The position numbers were made by a program, and so were the translations under genes. 59,936 nucleotides of DNA from an uncultured Oscillospiraceae bacterium. GTDB taxonomy: Bacteria; Bacillota; Clostridia; Oscillospirales; Oscillospiraceae. Shown piece by piece: positions 34,219-42,837 of the stretch. The stretch is taken from positions 1 through 59,936 of the forward strand of contig CAKTNP010000009.1 of assembly GCA_934589155.1 (NCBI GenBank), read 5' to 3'. Under the pieces are notes generated by a model that was not told the DNA's origin, searched no databases, and worked only from the letters and a program-made list of their open reading frames with translations. Position 1 is the stretch's first letter, and every line of letters starts with the position of its first letter.

Positions 34219-35446
34219 ATGTGATCTCCTCCTGTTTTTCTTCCGAGGGATGAACGGCTTCCACCAGAGCCCGCAGGCTGCCGTCCGAAAGACGAAGCGC
34301 AATGAGATCTCCGGTTTTAACCTGGGTCACGGAGCGGAGCAGCCGCCCCTGATCGTCCGATGCCATGGCATAGCCCCGGGTCAGGACCTTCAGAGGGCTC
34401 ATGGCGTCCAACGCCGCCGTCAGGCGGACGAACCGCTGTTTTCTTCCGGCAATGGTGCGCTCCTCCGCCGCCAGCAGCCGGGCAAACAGGCCGTCCAGCA
34501 GCATGCGCCGCTCGTCCAAGTAACCCGTGGGGCTCTGCAGGCACCGGGCGGAGGCCAAGGCCGTCAGGCGGCTCCGGGACAGCTTCACCTGCCGGGCCAG
34601 GAGAGCCTCCATGGTGCTCTCCGTCCGGGCCAGCTGCCGCCGCAGGTCCCCCTGATCCGGCACCGCCAGTTCCGCCGCGTTGGAGGGCGTGGCCGCCCGC
34701 AGGTCCGCCACGAAGTCGGAAATGGTCACATCCGGCTCATGGCCCACGGCGGAGATCACCGGGATCTCCGAATCGTAAATGGCCCGGGCCACGATCTCTT
34801 CATTAAAGGCCCACAGATCCTCCAGGGACCCGCCGCCCCGGCCCGTAATGATCAGGTCCGCCAGCCGGTACCGGTTGGCGTATCGAATGGCCCCCGCAAT
34901 CTCCGCCGGAGCCTCCGCCCCCTGGACCCGGACCGGCAGCAGCAGGACCTTGGTCAGGGGGTAGCGCTTGCGAAGGATCCTCAGCATATCGTGGACCGCC
35001 GCCCCCGCCGAGGAGGTCACAATGGCAATCCTGGCCGGGAACTTGGGGATCGGTTTTTTATGGTTCTCGTCAAAGAGGCCCTCTCGGCTGAGCTTTTCCT
35101 TCAGCTGCTCGAAAGCCAGGTGCAGATCCCCCACGCCGTCGGGCATAAGGCCCGTGCAATAGAGCTGATAGGCGCCGTCCCTGGGGTACACGGCAATCCG
35201 ACCTGTGGCCAGGACCTTCATGCCGTTTTCCGGCCGGAACCGGAGCCGCACGGCGCTGGAGCGGAACATGACGCACTTCAGGGCCCCGCCCTCGTCCTTT
35301 AGGGTAAAATAGTGGTGGCCGGAGGGGTACATTTTATAGTTGCTGATCTCGCCCCGGACGCAGAGGCCGGAGAGAAGCACGTCCCCGTCCACCAGAGCCC
35401 CGATGTAGGCGTTGACCTGGGATACGCTGTAAATTTCCTGTTCCAT
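34211..35446 (-). CDS. xseA: Exodeoxyribonuclease VII large subunit
   Basis: 411 residues. N-terminal OB domain (SVSQVNAYIGALVDGDVLLSGLCVRGEISN), catalytic core with KFPARIAIVTSSAGAAVHD, ITGRGGGSLEDLWAFNEE and SAVGHEPDVTISDFVADLRAATPSNAAE. Functions with XseB in mismatch repair and recombination. It starts on the last base of the preceding gene's stop codon (TAATG). Confidence 0.96.
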   Translation of the reverse strand: MEQEIYSVSQVNAYIGALVDGDVLLSGLCVRGEISNYKMYPSGHHYFTLKDEGGALKCVMFRSSAVRLRFRPENGMKVLATGRIAVYPRDGAYQLYCTGLMPDGVGDLHLAFEQLKEKLSREGLFDENHKKPIPKFPARIAIVTSSAGAAVHDMLRILRKRYPLTKVLLLPVRVQGAEAPAEIAGAIRYANRYRLADLIITGRGGGSLEDLWAFNEEIVARAIYDSEIPVISAVGHEPDVTISDFVADLRAATPSNAAELAVPDQGDLRRQLARTESTMEALLARQVKLSRSRLTALASARCLQSPTGYLDERRMLLDGLFARLLAAEERTIAGRKQRFVRLTAALDAMSPLKVLTRGYAMASDDQGRLLRSVTQVKTGDLIALRLSDGSLRALVEAVHPSEEKQEEITYE

Positions 35447-36369
35447 TACCCTTCCTCCCAGGCCCGCCGGGTCAGGCAGGCCACGCCGTAGGCATTGTCC
35501 CGGGAGTACTCCGGGGGCCCGAACACCCCGCCCGAGGGTCCCATTTCCCGGCGCAGCAGGCTGTTGGAGGCCACGCCGCCGGAAAAGATCACCGGCAGGT
35601 CCGGATAGCGCGCCAAGGCCTGGGTCGTGGCGGTCTTCACTCCATAGACCAAACTCCGCAGAGCATAGGCCGCCGTTTCCGCCGGATCTTTGGACTTTTC
35701 GTAAAATTCCGTCACCTTATTCTGTACGCCGGAAAAAGAAAAGGCCATATCCCGGCATTTCACTTTGAAGTATTCTTTCCCCTGTGCCTTCTCGGACAGC
35801 TCGTCCAAGGCCCGTCCGGCGGGAAAATCCAGGTGCAGAAGCTGGCCCGTCCGGTCAATGAGCTGGCCTGCGGAAATATCCGTTGTGCCCCCCAGTTTTT
35901 CTGCCCGGACATTCCGTCCCTCCGGCTCCACATAGAGAAGCTCCGTGGTGCCGCCGGACAGGTGCCAAGCCAAAAGGGGACGGTCCAGCAGTTCCTCACG
36001 GCCTGCGCCGCAGCAGACGGCGGCAATATGGCCTTGCTGGTGGGAAAATCGGAACAGGGGCACATCCAGCGCCCGGGCCAGAACGGAGGCCTGGCTCTCC
36101 CCTGCCAAAAAGCAGGGCATATAGGACCCCTCCACCGCCCGGGGACGGGTGCTGACGCCAATAGCCCGGATCAAATTCCGGTCCATATCCGAAAACAGCC
36201 TGTCGGCAAGATCCGGCAGGCGTTTGATATGGGCAAAAAGGGCGTCGGACTGGCGCAGGCCCAGCTCCCCGGGCTTCACCGGCAGGAGCTGCGCACAGCT
36301 GCGCTCCACCGCCCCCACAGACGCCATGGAGGTGGTGTAGTTGCTGGTATCGATGCCTAAAAAAATCAT
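35446..36369 (-). CDS. TsaD/Kae1-family paralog in the nusB operon
   Basis: 307 residues, about 30 shorter than TsaD. It starts FLGIDTSNYTTSMA and keeps the metal ligands: the HxxxH in SHQQGHIAA and the Asp in SRDNAYGVA. LSGGTTELLYV and FSGGVASNSLLRR are the nucleotide-site motifs. True TsaD makes t6A in tRNA, with TsaB/TsaE, usually in another location. This is probably a paralog of unknown task, since it is always found in this block in some Clostridia. Whether it is the only TsaD cannot be judged from this window. Confidence 0.8.
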   Translation of the reverse strand: MIFLGIDTSNYTTSMASVGAVERSCAQLLPVKPGELGLRQSDALFAHIKRLPDLADRLFSDMDRNLIRAIGVSTRPRAVEGSYMPCFLAGESQASVLARALDVPLFRFSHQQGHIAAVCCGAGREELLDRPLLAWHLSGGTTELLYVEPEGRNVRAEKLGGTTDISAGQLIDRTGQLLHLDFPAGRALDELSEKAQGKEYFKVKCRDMAFSFSGVQNKVTEFYEKSKDPAETAAYALRSLVYGVKTATTQALARYPDLPVIFSGGVASNSLLRREMGPSGGVFGPPEYSRDNAYGVACLTRRAWEEG

Positions 36370-36863
36370 TGCGCCGCCTCGGTGTCGGGCGCCGGCTCCG
36401 CCTGGACCTGGGCAGGTTCCGCGGGGGCCATGCTCCGGGCGAAGCTGCCCAGAATGCCGTTGGCAAAGCCGGCGGCCTCCTCGTCATACTTCTTGATGAT
36501 CCGGATGGCCTCGGAAATGGCCACGCCCACGGGGATGTCCTCCATGTACTTGGCCTCAAAGATCGCCAGCTGCATGGCGGCTCGGGTCAGCCGGGAGATC
36601 CGCTTCACATCCCAGCCCACGGAGTAGGCCGCAATAATCCCGTTGAGCTCCTCCTTCCGGTTCATGACCCCGGAAACCACGGTATCGAGATAAGCAAGCT
36701 GCTTTTTGCTGGGGCGCTCGTTATAGACCGGGTTCTCCCCCGCCAGCTTTTTATAATAATCGGGCTCCAGACGGAGGTCGATCTCCTCCTCCGGGGTGTC
36801 GCCGGTAAATTCGGCGCTGTAAAGCAGGTGAACGGCAAGTTCTCTGGCATCTGACCTTAACAT
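36366..36863 (-). CDS. nusB: Transcription antitermination protein NusB
   Basis: 165 residues. N-terminal ARELAVHLLYSAEFTG and C-terminal AAMQLAIFEAKYMEDIPVGVAISEAIRIIKKYDEEAAGFANGILG are the NusB fold. A Pro/Ala/Glu-rich tail of about 25 residues (from APAEPAQ) is an extension. It binds boxA with NusE during rRNA transcription. It overlaps the TsaD-like start by 4 nt. Confidence 0.95.
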   Translation of the reverse strand: MLRSDARELAVHLLYSAEFTGDTPEEEIDLRLEPDYYKKLAGENPVYNERPSKKQLAYLDTVVSGVMNRKEELNGIIAAYSVGWDVKRISRLTRAAMQLAIFEAKYMEDIPVGVAISEAIRIIKKYDEEAAGFANGILGSFARSMAPAEPAQVQAEPAPDTEAAQ

Positions 36864-36944
36864 ATGGGTCTCCTATTCTCTTTTAGATTTCGTATAACGC
36901 AGGACGAGCCCTTCGCCGGAGGCGGAGGGCTTTGGTCCTTCTTC

Positions 36945-37313
36945 TTATTTCTGGGCGATCCCGCAGACGTTCACATTCACGTCCGTGACCGTCAGGCCCG
37001 TCATGGACTCCACGGCAGCCCGGACGGAATCCTGGACCGCGCCTGCGGCGGCGATCACCGTTGCGCCATATTCCACGTTGATGTCGCAGTCGATGGACAG
37101 GGCATTGTCGGGAGAAACGGTGAGCCGAACGCCGTTGCCCCAGTTCTTCTTGCCCAGCATCTCGGCAAGCTCCGCGCCGGGCTTCGCGGCCAGGCCCGCC
37201 ACGCCGTCCACTTCCCGCACCGCCACAGCGACGATGGAGGAGATCACTTCCTCGGAAATCAAAACAGATCCGTTGTCCTGTGTCTGGATAATGTACTGTT
37301 TGTTGTCTGCCAT
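36945..37313 (-). CDS. Asp23/Gls24-family envelope stress protein
   Basis: 122 residues. Family core: GSVLISEEVISSIVAVAVREVDGVAGL, VRLTVSPDNALSIDCDINVEYGATV, VTDVNVNVCGI. In Bacilli the relative YqhY is in this same place, before nusB, and is linked to membrane lipid metabolism. ATG 37313 with AAAGGAGG 9 nt upstream. Confidence 0.93.
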   Translation of the reverse strand: MADNKQYIIQTQDNGSVLISEEVISSIVAVAVREVDGVAGLAAKPGAELAEMLGKKNWGNGVRLTVSPDNALSIDCDINVEYGATVIAAAGAVQDSVRAAVESMTGLTVTDVNVNVCGIAQK

Positions 37314-37371
37314 AGCCAATGGCCTCCTTTGTTTTGCTGGCCGAAAACGGCACTTTTCACATTCTCATGTT

Positions 37372-37400
37372 AGTATAACACCGGAGGCGGCGAATTACAA
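37372..37400 (-). promoter_or_regulatory. Promoter of the Asp23-nusB-ispA operon
   Basis: On the minus strand TTGTAA (37395-37400), 17 bp, TATACT (37372-37377); start of transcription near 37365. It lies between spoIIIAH and the Asp23 gene, and is the only good promoter seen before the run of overlapping genes down to ispA. Confidence 0.65.
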
Positions 37401-37402
37401 CC

Positions 37403-37969
37403 TTATTTTACCTCAATAATGCGAATATCCTTTAATTCATAGCCGGACTGGCTGAGGATCACATCGGAGATCAGGGACACGTCTTCGGCCTGGAGCCCGC
37501 CCTCCGGCGCAGCCACAGCCACGGAGATCCCGTTGTCCGTCATGTACGCCACACAGTCCGTATAGCCCTTGGCAATGACCAGGCTTTCGATCTGGGCCTC
37601 GGACAGGGCCGTCTCCACGATGTTCTCCAGCTTATCGGAGGCGGCGCCGTCGGCCTCCTCTCCGTAGGACATGGCCTCCTGGAGCATGGACACGGCGCTG
37701 TCTCGGCTCTGCTGGCGGCTGAGCCGCACGGCGGCAAAGTAGTCGGCGGAAGCCTCGGCCCCGTCCACATCCTCCATGGCCGCCTGGGTCAGAGGATCGG
37801 AGCCGTCGGCCATGACCAGGGTGTCGTCATCCAGGAGCTTGTCGGCGTTCAGCGTATCCACCAGGTTTTCGGGGTCCCTGCTCTGGCTGTAAGACCAGTT
37901 CAGGTAGATCCCGGCGCAGACCAGCACCAGGACCGCCGCCACGATCACGTTCTTTTTCCACATTTTCAT
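37403..37969 (-). CDS. spoIIIAH: Stage III sporulation protein AH
   Basis: 188 residues. One N-terminal membrane helix (KNVIVAAVLVLVCAGIYLNW), then the EscJ/FliF-like ring-building domain near the C-terminus (LSEAQIESLVIAKGYTDCVAYM, AEDVSLISDVI). It forms the mother-cell side of the feeding-tube channel, bound by SpoIIQ. ATG 37969 preferred. Confidence 0.94.
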   Translation of the reverse strand: MKMWKKNVIVAAVLVLVCAGIYLNWSYSQSRDPENLVDTLNADKLLDDDTLVMADGSDPLTQAAMEDVDGAEASADYFAAVRLSRQQSRDSAVSMLQEAMSYGEEADGAASDKLENIVETALSEAQIESLVIAKGYTDCVAYMTDNGISVAVAAPEGGLQAEDVSLISDVILSQSGYELKDIRIIEVK

Positions 37970-37988
37970 ACAGTTTTCCTCCTCCAAT

Positions 37989-38516
37989 TTACTTCATTTT
38001 CAGGACCGTGACCTGGTCCGCGCCCAGGCCCGTTACGCTGCACACCGCCTGGACCACCGCCAGCCGGACCCCGGGATCGTCTCCCCCGCTGCAGACCACC
38101 AGCGCCCCCCGGAACCGGGGCCCCACCACCTGGGTGACTAGGGCCTCCTGGCTGGAGCCTCCCCGGGACAGGATCACCGTTTCCGTCCGCTCCCGCCGGG
38201 TCTTTCCGGCGTCGTCCTGGTCCGTGTCCAGCTCCCGGTCCTGCTGATAGACCGTCTGGCTGCCCTGGTCCTGGGTCAGCATGACCCGGACCGTCCCGGC
38301 CCCCCGGACCTCCGACAGGATCACTTCCAGTCGGGCCTCCCAATCCTCATTGGCCTCCTGCACGGCGGCGCCGTCCTTCTCCTGGACCTGCTGCGCCGTC
38401 CCGTCTCTTCGACCGGGGATCAGCAGCAGCGCCATTCCCACCAGCAGGATCATCCCGGGATATTTTAGGCGGTTCAGCAGGCTCCGGACCCTTTCGGCAA
38501 AGGCTTTCTTCTCCAT
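37989..38516 (-). CDS. spoIIIAG: Stage III sporulation protein AG
   Basis: 175 residues. An N-terminal membrane helix (YPGMILLVGMALLLI), a linker, and a ring-building domain with the typical C-terminal segment DPGVRLAVVQAVCSVTGLGADQVTVLKMK. It forms the channel ring across the mother-cell membrane. Confidence 0.94.
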   Translation of the reverse strand: MEKKAFAERVRSLLNRLKYPGMILLVGMALLLIPGRRDGTAQQVQEKDGAAVQEANEDWEARLEVILSEVRGAGTVRVMLTQDQGSQTVYQQDRELDTDQDDAGKTRRERTETVILSRGGSSQEALVTQVVGPRFRGALVVCSGGDDPGVRLAVVQAVCSVTGLGADQVTVLKMK

Positions 38517-38517
38517 T

Positions 38518-38991
38518 CTAGGCCCACCTCTGCGCTTTCTCCGGGATCCCCAGCTCCTCTTCCAGCATATGAGACAGCTTCGTTTTTATGTAGGGAGAGC
38601 AGGGTCCTCGGATCTCCACCGCCGCCGGGACCCGAAGCCCCTCCTTTGTTTCCAGCGTGACCTCCACCTCCAATTCAGCCCCCAGGGCCTTCCCTTTGTC
38701 CAGAATATATGCTTCTGTCTTTTCCCGTATGACTGCATCCGTCTGCGCTAGGAACGCCTCCGCCGCCCGGGCCTGTTCCCGGCCGATCCTGTATTCCAGA
38801 TCTCCAAGGTCCGCCTCCGCCGTCTCCAGAGACAGTGTCCGAAAAGGCCCCAATGCCGCCAGGATCAAAAATGCCCCGCAGGCCAGAGAGAAGATCCGGC
38901 CCTTTCCGGCCTTCCCCGCCAGCCGCCGGACCAGGGCGCAGAGGATCCCAGCCGCCGTCAGGGTCAGGACATAATTGCGGATCCACTCCAT
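38518..38991 (-). CDS. spoIIIAF: Stage III sporulation protein AF
   Basis: 157 residues. Two membrane helices (WIRNYVLTLTAAGILCALV and IFSLACGAFLILAAL) then a soluble C-terminal domain ending in KLSHMLEEELGIPE. The ATG shares its first base with the spoIIIAE stop (TAATG). Confidence 0.92.
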   Translation of the reverse strand: MEWIRNYVLTLTAAGILCALVRRLAGKAGKGRIFSLACGAFLILAALGPFRTLSLETAEADLGDLEYRIGREQARAAEAFLAQTDAVIREKTEAYILDKGKALGAELEVEVTLETKEGLRVPAAVEIRGPCSPYIKTKLSHMLEEELGIPEKAQRWA

Positions 38992-40049
38992 TACCCTGCC
39001 CCCTTCATAAAACACACCAGGCTAATGAGCTGCATGAGGCAGCCCGCCGCCACCATGGCCAGCACCAGCCCCATGGCCTGAGAGAAACCGTCGATCAGCT
39101 CCGCATGGGTCTTTCCCCCCAGCACGGCGCAGAGGGCCGCCGTGGCCTTCAGCATCAGATACTGGATACCCAGGCGCAGAAAGGGCACGGCGCAGATCCC
39201 CACGATGACCAGGGCCCCGTAGACCCCAGCGGAACTTTTGATGAGCTCCGCCCCCAGGACTACGGATTCCGAGGCGTCCGCCAGAATCCCGCCCACCACG
39301 GGCACCGCCGTGGAAATGGTCAGCTTTGCCGCCTTCACCGCGGCGGCGTCGGCCTTGCCGCTGATGACCCCCGTCAGGGACATGTACCCCGTAAACGCAT
39401 ACAGCAGGATCCGCAGACCCCAGGAGGCCAGATCCTTTACAAAATTCCGGAGCCTGCCCAGAAGGTCGTTCCCGGCGGCGCTGTCGGCAATGGTCAGGGC
39501 CAGCAGCACGTACACGCAGGGCACCAAAAGCCTGTCCGCCAGCCCCAGAAGCACCGTATCAAAAATCGCCGTGCCCAGATACAGGGCCGTTGAGCCGGAG
39601 ACCTGGCCGGAGGCGGTCATTGCCCCGGCCATGACGGGCAGCAGCACCTTACCGTACTCGCTGAGATCCCCCAGGGTCCCCGTGCCCAAGCGCAGCAGGG
39701 TCCAAAGGCGGCTGGTAAACAGGGCCGAAAGGCCCAGCGTCCCGGCCAGATCCACGGCGGGGCTGGTCTCCTGGCCCATGGAGCACAGGGCACACAGAAG
39801 CGACACCGCCAGCATAGCGGCGCAGAGCCCCACCGCCTGGCCAAGAGAAGTCTTGGCTTGGCCCAGGGCCTCCGTTAGAATCTCTCTCAGGCCCTGAGAC
39901 AGATCCGTCCCCGGCACAGGGACCAGCGCATCCTTGGGAACACCGCTGTAAACGCCGGAATCGTCCAGCACACTTTGGGTCTCCCGGGCCCATACGGGCA
40001 GACACAGCACGCAGGCCGTCAGGACCAGCAGCAGGATCCTCCTAACCAC
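38991..40049 (-). CDS. spoIIIAE: Stage III sporulation protein AE
   Basis: 352 residues. A signal-like N-terminus (RRILLLVLTACVLCLPVWA), then several membrane segments with conserved SpoIIIAE features (PVVGGILADASESVVLGAELIKSSAGVYG, MVAAGCLMQLISLVCF). The start is the GTG at 40049, with GGAGG 9 nt upstream in the end of spoIIIAD, which it overlaps by 8 nt. Confidence 0.93.
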   Translation of the reverse strand: MVRRILLLVLTACVLCLPVWARETQSVLDDSGVYSGVPKDALVPVPGTDLSQGLREILTEALGQAKTSLGQAVGLCAAMLAVSLLCALCSMGQETSPAVDLAGTLGLSALFTSRLWTLLRLGTGTLGDLSEYGKVLLPVMAGAMTASGQVSGSTALYLGTAIFDTVLLGLADRLLVPCVYVLLALTIADSAAGNDLLGRLRNFVKDLASWGLRILLYAFTGYMSLTGVISGKADAAAVKAAKLTISTAVPVVGGILADASESVVLGAELIKSSAGVYGALVIVGICAVPFLRLGIQYLMLKATAALCAVLGGKTHAELIDGFSQAMGLVLAMVAAGCLMQLISLVCFMKGAG

Positions 40050-40434
40050 CGAGCAGACCCTCCACCAGATCCAGGACCCCCTGAAACAGGGGCAGAGACA
40101 GATACAAAACGGTGGTGCCCGCGCAGAGCTTCGTGATTTTTCCCAAAGTCGATTCCCCCGCATCCTCGCACACGGAACAGGCTGCCTCCCCCAGAAGGCT
40201 TACCCCCGTGATCTTCAGCAGGATCCCCACCATCTCCCCGGACAGGCCGGACAGCCGTGTCAGCCGGCGAAGGAATTCCAGCACCGGCGTCAGAAATTCC
40301 CAGGTCAGCCCCACCAGCAGCACACAGCCCGCCAGGGACAGGAGAAGCCCCAGCTCCTTTGTTTCCTTCCGCACCGCCACCGTTAGGACGGTGCAGACCA
40401 CCGCCAAGGCGGCAGCACGCAGAAATAATTCCAT
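40042..40434 (-). CDS. spoIIIAD: Stage III sporulation protein AD
   Basis: 130 residues, mostly membrane helices (AAALAVVCTVLTVAV, LGLLLSLAGCVLLVGLTWEF), with the conserved GEAACSVCEDAGEST. It belongs to the channel's membrane core with AC and AE. Confidence 0.94.
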   Translation of the reverse strand: MELFLRAAALAVVCTVLTVAVRKETKELGLLLSLAGCVLLVGLTWEFLTPVLEFLRRLTRLSGLSGEMVGILLKITGVSLLGEAACSVCEDAGESTLGKITKLCAGTTVLYLSLPLFQGVLDLVEGLLGG

Positions 40435-40436
40435 GG

Positions 40437-40631
40437 CTAAAACCGGAACAGGTCCTTCACCAGGGTGAACAGGTCGGCGATCCGCTGGGCCACCAGCATG
40501 AGGACCACCACCAGAGCCGCCAGGGTGGTCATAGTGGCCTGCTCCTCCCGCCCGGACCGGACCAGGACCTGGTTCAGAATGGAGACGATGATGCCGATGG
40601 CGGCGATCCGAAAAATAAGATCAATATCCAT
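40437..40631 (-). CDS. spoIIIAC: Stage III sporulation protein AC
   Basis: 64 residues, MDIDLIFRIAAIGIIVSILN then TLAALVVVLMLVAQRIADLF: two membrane helices, the classic SpoIIIAC size. The longer open frame upstream is shadow of spoIIIAB; ATG 40631 gives the family length. Confidence 0.94.
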   Translation of the reverse strand: MDIDLIFRIAAIGIIVSILNQVLVRSGREEQATMTTLAALVVVLMLVAQRIADLFTLVKDLFRF

Positions 40632-40635
40632 AGGC

Positions 40636-41151
40636 TTACAGCAGCAAAATGGCCAGAGCCGTCCCGCCGCATAGACCCAGGGCGCGATAGCTGCGGATCC
40701 GCCCGGCTTGTCCCGCCCGCAGCTCCTCCAAGGCCCGAAGTGTCTCGTCCTTAGCCGCCACAAGGGCCCGCAGCTGGGCCTCCGTATCATACCGGCCCAG
40801 GGTGGCGCACAGCTCCAGGAGGATCCCTCGGCAGTTGGCGGGAAGATCCCGGATCCTGGCGGCCGCCGCGGCGGCGCACAGGGGCAGCTCCCCGGCATCC
40901 GGCAGCCGCAGTTGGGCCTCCAATTCCTCAAAAAAGGCCCCCACCGGACCGGAACAGGCCTGCTTCAGGATCCCGCAGACCTCCGGCAGCGGCGTCAGTC
41001 GGAATTGGATCTCGCATTGCAGAATTTCCAGGGCATTCTGGACCTGGCGCAGATTCCGCTCCTGGCCTCGGCACTCCGCCGCCATGGTAAAGCCGCAGCC
41101 GCCGCAGCCCGCCAGCACCAGGGCCGTTCCCACGATCTGCAGCGCCGTCAT
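40636..41151 (-). CDS. spoIIIAB: Stage III sporulation protein AB
   Basis: 171 residues. An N-terminal membrane helix (IVGTALVLAGCGGCGF), the family motif LRQVQNALEILQCEIQFRLTPLPEV, and a C-terminal helix (ALGLCGGTALAILLL). Its fold resembles GspF/EccF-type secretion parts. It overlaps spoIIIAA by 4 nt. Confidence 0.93.
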   Translation of the reverse strand: MTALQIVGTALVLAGCGGCGFTMAAECRGQERNLRQVQNALEILQCEIQFRLTPLPEVCGILKQACSGPVGAFFEELEAQLRLPDAGELPLCAAAAAARIRDLPANCRGILLELCATLGRYDTEAQLRALVAAKDETLRALEELRAGQAGRIRSYRALGLCGGTALAILLL

Positions 41152-42014
41152 GTCCGCAGCCTCTCGATCCTATATGTACGGTCCGGCCGCAGCACCGCCG
41201 CGCATTGAAAGATCCCGGTCTCCAGCAGGGTCCTATACACCGGCCGCTGGGTCAGATCCTGGACCTGGTCCCCGTGGGCCGTGGCCAAAAAACGTACCCC
41301 GCAATAGCCGCACCGCTCCATGGCCTGGCAGTCGGCGGCGGAGGTGATCTCGTCCACGGCAATCCACTGGGGACCCATGGACCGAAGGACCTGCTCCATG
41401 CCCTGGGCCTTGGGGGCGCCGGTCAGAATATCCGTCCGGGCCCCGGGGTAGAACTCCGGCGCACCGGCTGCCATGGGAAAGATCTCCCCACGCTCGTCCA
41501 CCACGGCGATGCATTCCTTCCGCTCATCGGAAATGGCACGGATCAGGTCCCGGAGCAGGGTGGTCTTTCCGCTGCCCGGAGGGCCCAGCAAAAGCACGGA
41601 GCCCATATCCGCCCAGGGCAGCAGCCGGCCGGCAATCCCCCGAACATCCCGGGCTACCCGAACACACAGGGAGCTGAGCTCCCGCAGGCCCGTGACTTCC
41701 CCGTGCTGAAGGACGGCATGTCCGCACAGCCCTACCCGATGGCCGCCCCGGCCGGTCAAATAGCCCTGGGCCGCGCCGGAGGCCGCATAAGCAGAAAATC
41801 CGGACACATGATTAACACAAAAAGAGAGTTCCGCCGGTCCCACCGTCAGATTCTCCAGCAGGACCTCCCCGGTCCCGGTCACCAGCCGGGGGGCTCTGCC
41901 CAAGGCCAGCCGCACCTCCAAAAGGCCCTCCCGCAGATCCTTCTCCCGGGTCATGACCTCGCACCGAATGGCGGGCGGGAGCAGGGCCAGCAGTTCCTTC
42001 CAACACACGTTCAT
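41148..42014 (-). CDS. spoIIIAA: Stage III sporulation protein AA (ATPase)
   Basis: 288 residues. Walker A in LLLGPPGSGKTTLLRDL, Walker B-like CIAVVDERGEIF, and MGPQWIAVDEITSAAD. It is the secretion-type ATPase thought to power the channel. First gene of the complete spoIIIAA-AH operon. Confidence 0.95.
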   Translation of the reverse strand: MNVCWKELLALLPPAIRCEVMTREKDLREGLLEVRLALGRAPRLVTGTGEVLLENLTVGPAELSFCVNHVSGFSAYAASGAAQGYLTGRGGHRVGLCGHAVLQHGEVTGLRELSSLCVRVARDVRGIAGRLLPWADMGSVLLLGPPGSGKTTLLRDLIRAISDERKECIAVVDERGEIFPMAAGAPEFYPGARTDILTGAPKAQGMEQVLRSMGPQWIAVDEITSAADCQAMERCGYCGVRFLATAHGDQVQDLTQRPVYRTLLETGIFQCAAVLRPDRTYRIERLRT

Positions 42015-42033
42015 ACGATCCCTCCTATACTTG

Positions 42034-42060
42034 AAGCTATGCGTCTTGTCCCTATATTAT
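42034..42060 (-). promoter_or_regulatory. Sigma-E-like promoter of spoIIIA
   Basis: On the minus strand ATAATA (42055-42060), 13 bp, CATAGCTT (42034-42041). It resembles the mother-cell sigma-E consensus (ATATT, CATACA-T), which drives spoIIIA in B. subtilis. The match is partial. Confidence 0.4.
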
Positions 42061-42126
42061 GTCACCGCCGAACCGCAAAAGAGACAGAAAAAGCGCCCAG
42101 GATCCGGCTCCGAGGCGCAAAAAATA

Positions 42127-42148
42127 CCGGGCAGGAAGACCTGCCCGG
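42127..42148 (-). terminator. Terminator of the ECF S component gene
   Basis: A 9-bp stem CCGGGCAGG/CCTGCCCGG with a 4-nt loop, followed on the minus strand by TATTTTTTGCG, just after the gene's stop. Confidence 0.85.
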
Positions 42149-42159
42149 CAAGGGATATT

Positions 42160-42753
42160 TTATTTTTTCGCAACGGCCTTGATGATCCGCTGGATCACGG
42201 GGACGCAGACCAGGTTGACCACCAACTCCGCCAGGAAGTTGAAGCCGATCATGGTGGTGATGACGTAGGCAAAAGTGTTGGCCCCTCCCGCCAGCTGGGT
42301 CAGGCCCTCCCAGAAGAAAATCCGGCAGCCCAGCAGAAACAGACCGGTGTTCACCAGGGGGCACACCAGGGCTGCCAGGATCACGGCCACCAAGCTGTTT
42401 TCCTTTTCCAGCGCCCGGTACATCAGGCCTGAGATCAGACCGGCCAGGACGCCCTTGCACAGCACGGTCACCACGGTGCCCATGGCGCTGAGGCCGTAGA
42501 AGAAGGCGGTATCCGGCTGCAGAAGCACCACCACGCTGAAAATGCCGCCGATCACCGCACCGGCCACGGGGCCGTACAGGGCCGCTGCCACGGCAATGGG
42601 CACCAGCACCAGGGACACGGACACGGGGCCCACCTTGATAAAGGAGCCCAGAAGCTGGAGTACCACCACAATGGCGGCCAGCATGGCCATGCCCGTCAGT
42701 TTGTGAACGGACGCGGACCGAGCGTTTCTGTCTTGGGGATTCTTGTTTTCCAT
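42160..42753 (-). CDS. ECF transporter substrate-binding (S) component
   Basis: 197 residues. About six membrane helices; the opening KLTGMAMLAAIVVVLQLLGSFIK and PIAVAAALYGPVAGAVIGGIFSVVVLL are typical of ECF S components. It takes up a vitamin or related compound with a shared EcfA/T module not present here. The substrate cannot be told; no riboswitch is visible in the short upstream gap (84 bp), which holds only a weak GCGCA/TGCGC hairpin. Confidence 0.85.
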   Translation of the reverse strand: MENKNPQDRNARSASVHKLTGMAMLAAIVVVLQLLGSFIKVGPVSVSLVLVPIAVAAALYGPVAGAVIGGIFSVVVLLQPDTAFFYGLSAMGTVVTVLCKGVLAGLISGLMYRALEKENSLVAVILAALVCPLVNTGLFLLGCRIFFWEGLTQLAGGANTFAYVITTMIGFNFLAELVVNLVCVPVIQRIIKAVAKK

Positions 42754-42837
42754 AGTTTGTTTTCCTCCTGCTGCCGCTCCAAATTCATGGATGCAGCGCA
42801 AATTTATTTTGTGCGCCCGAAGGCGGTCACAACAAAA

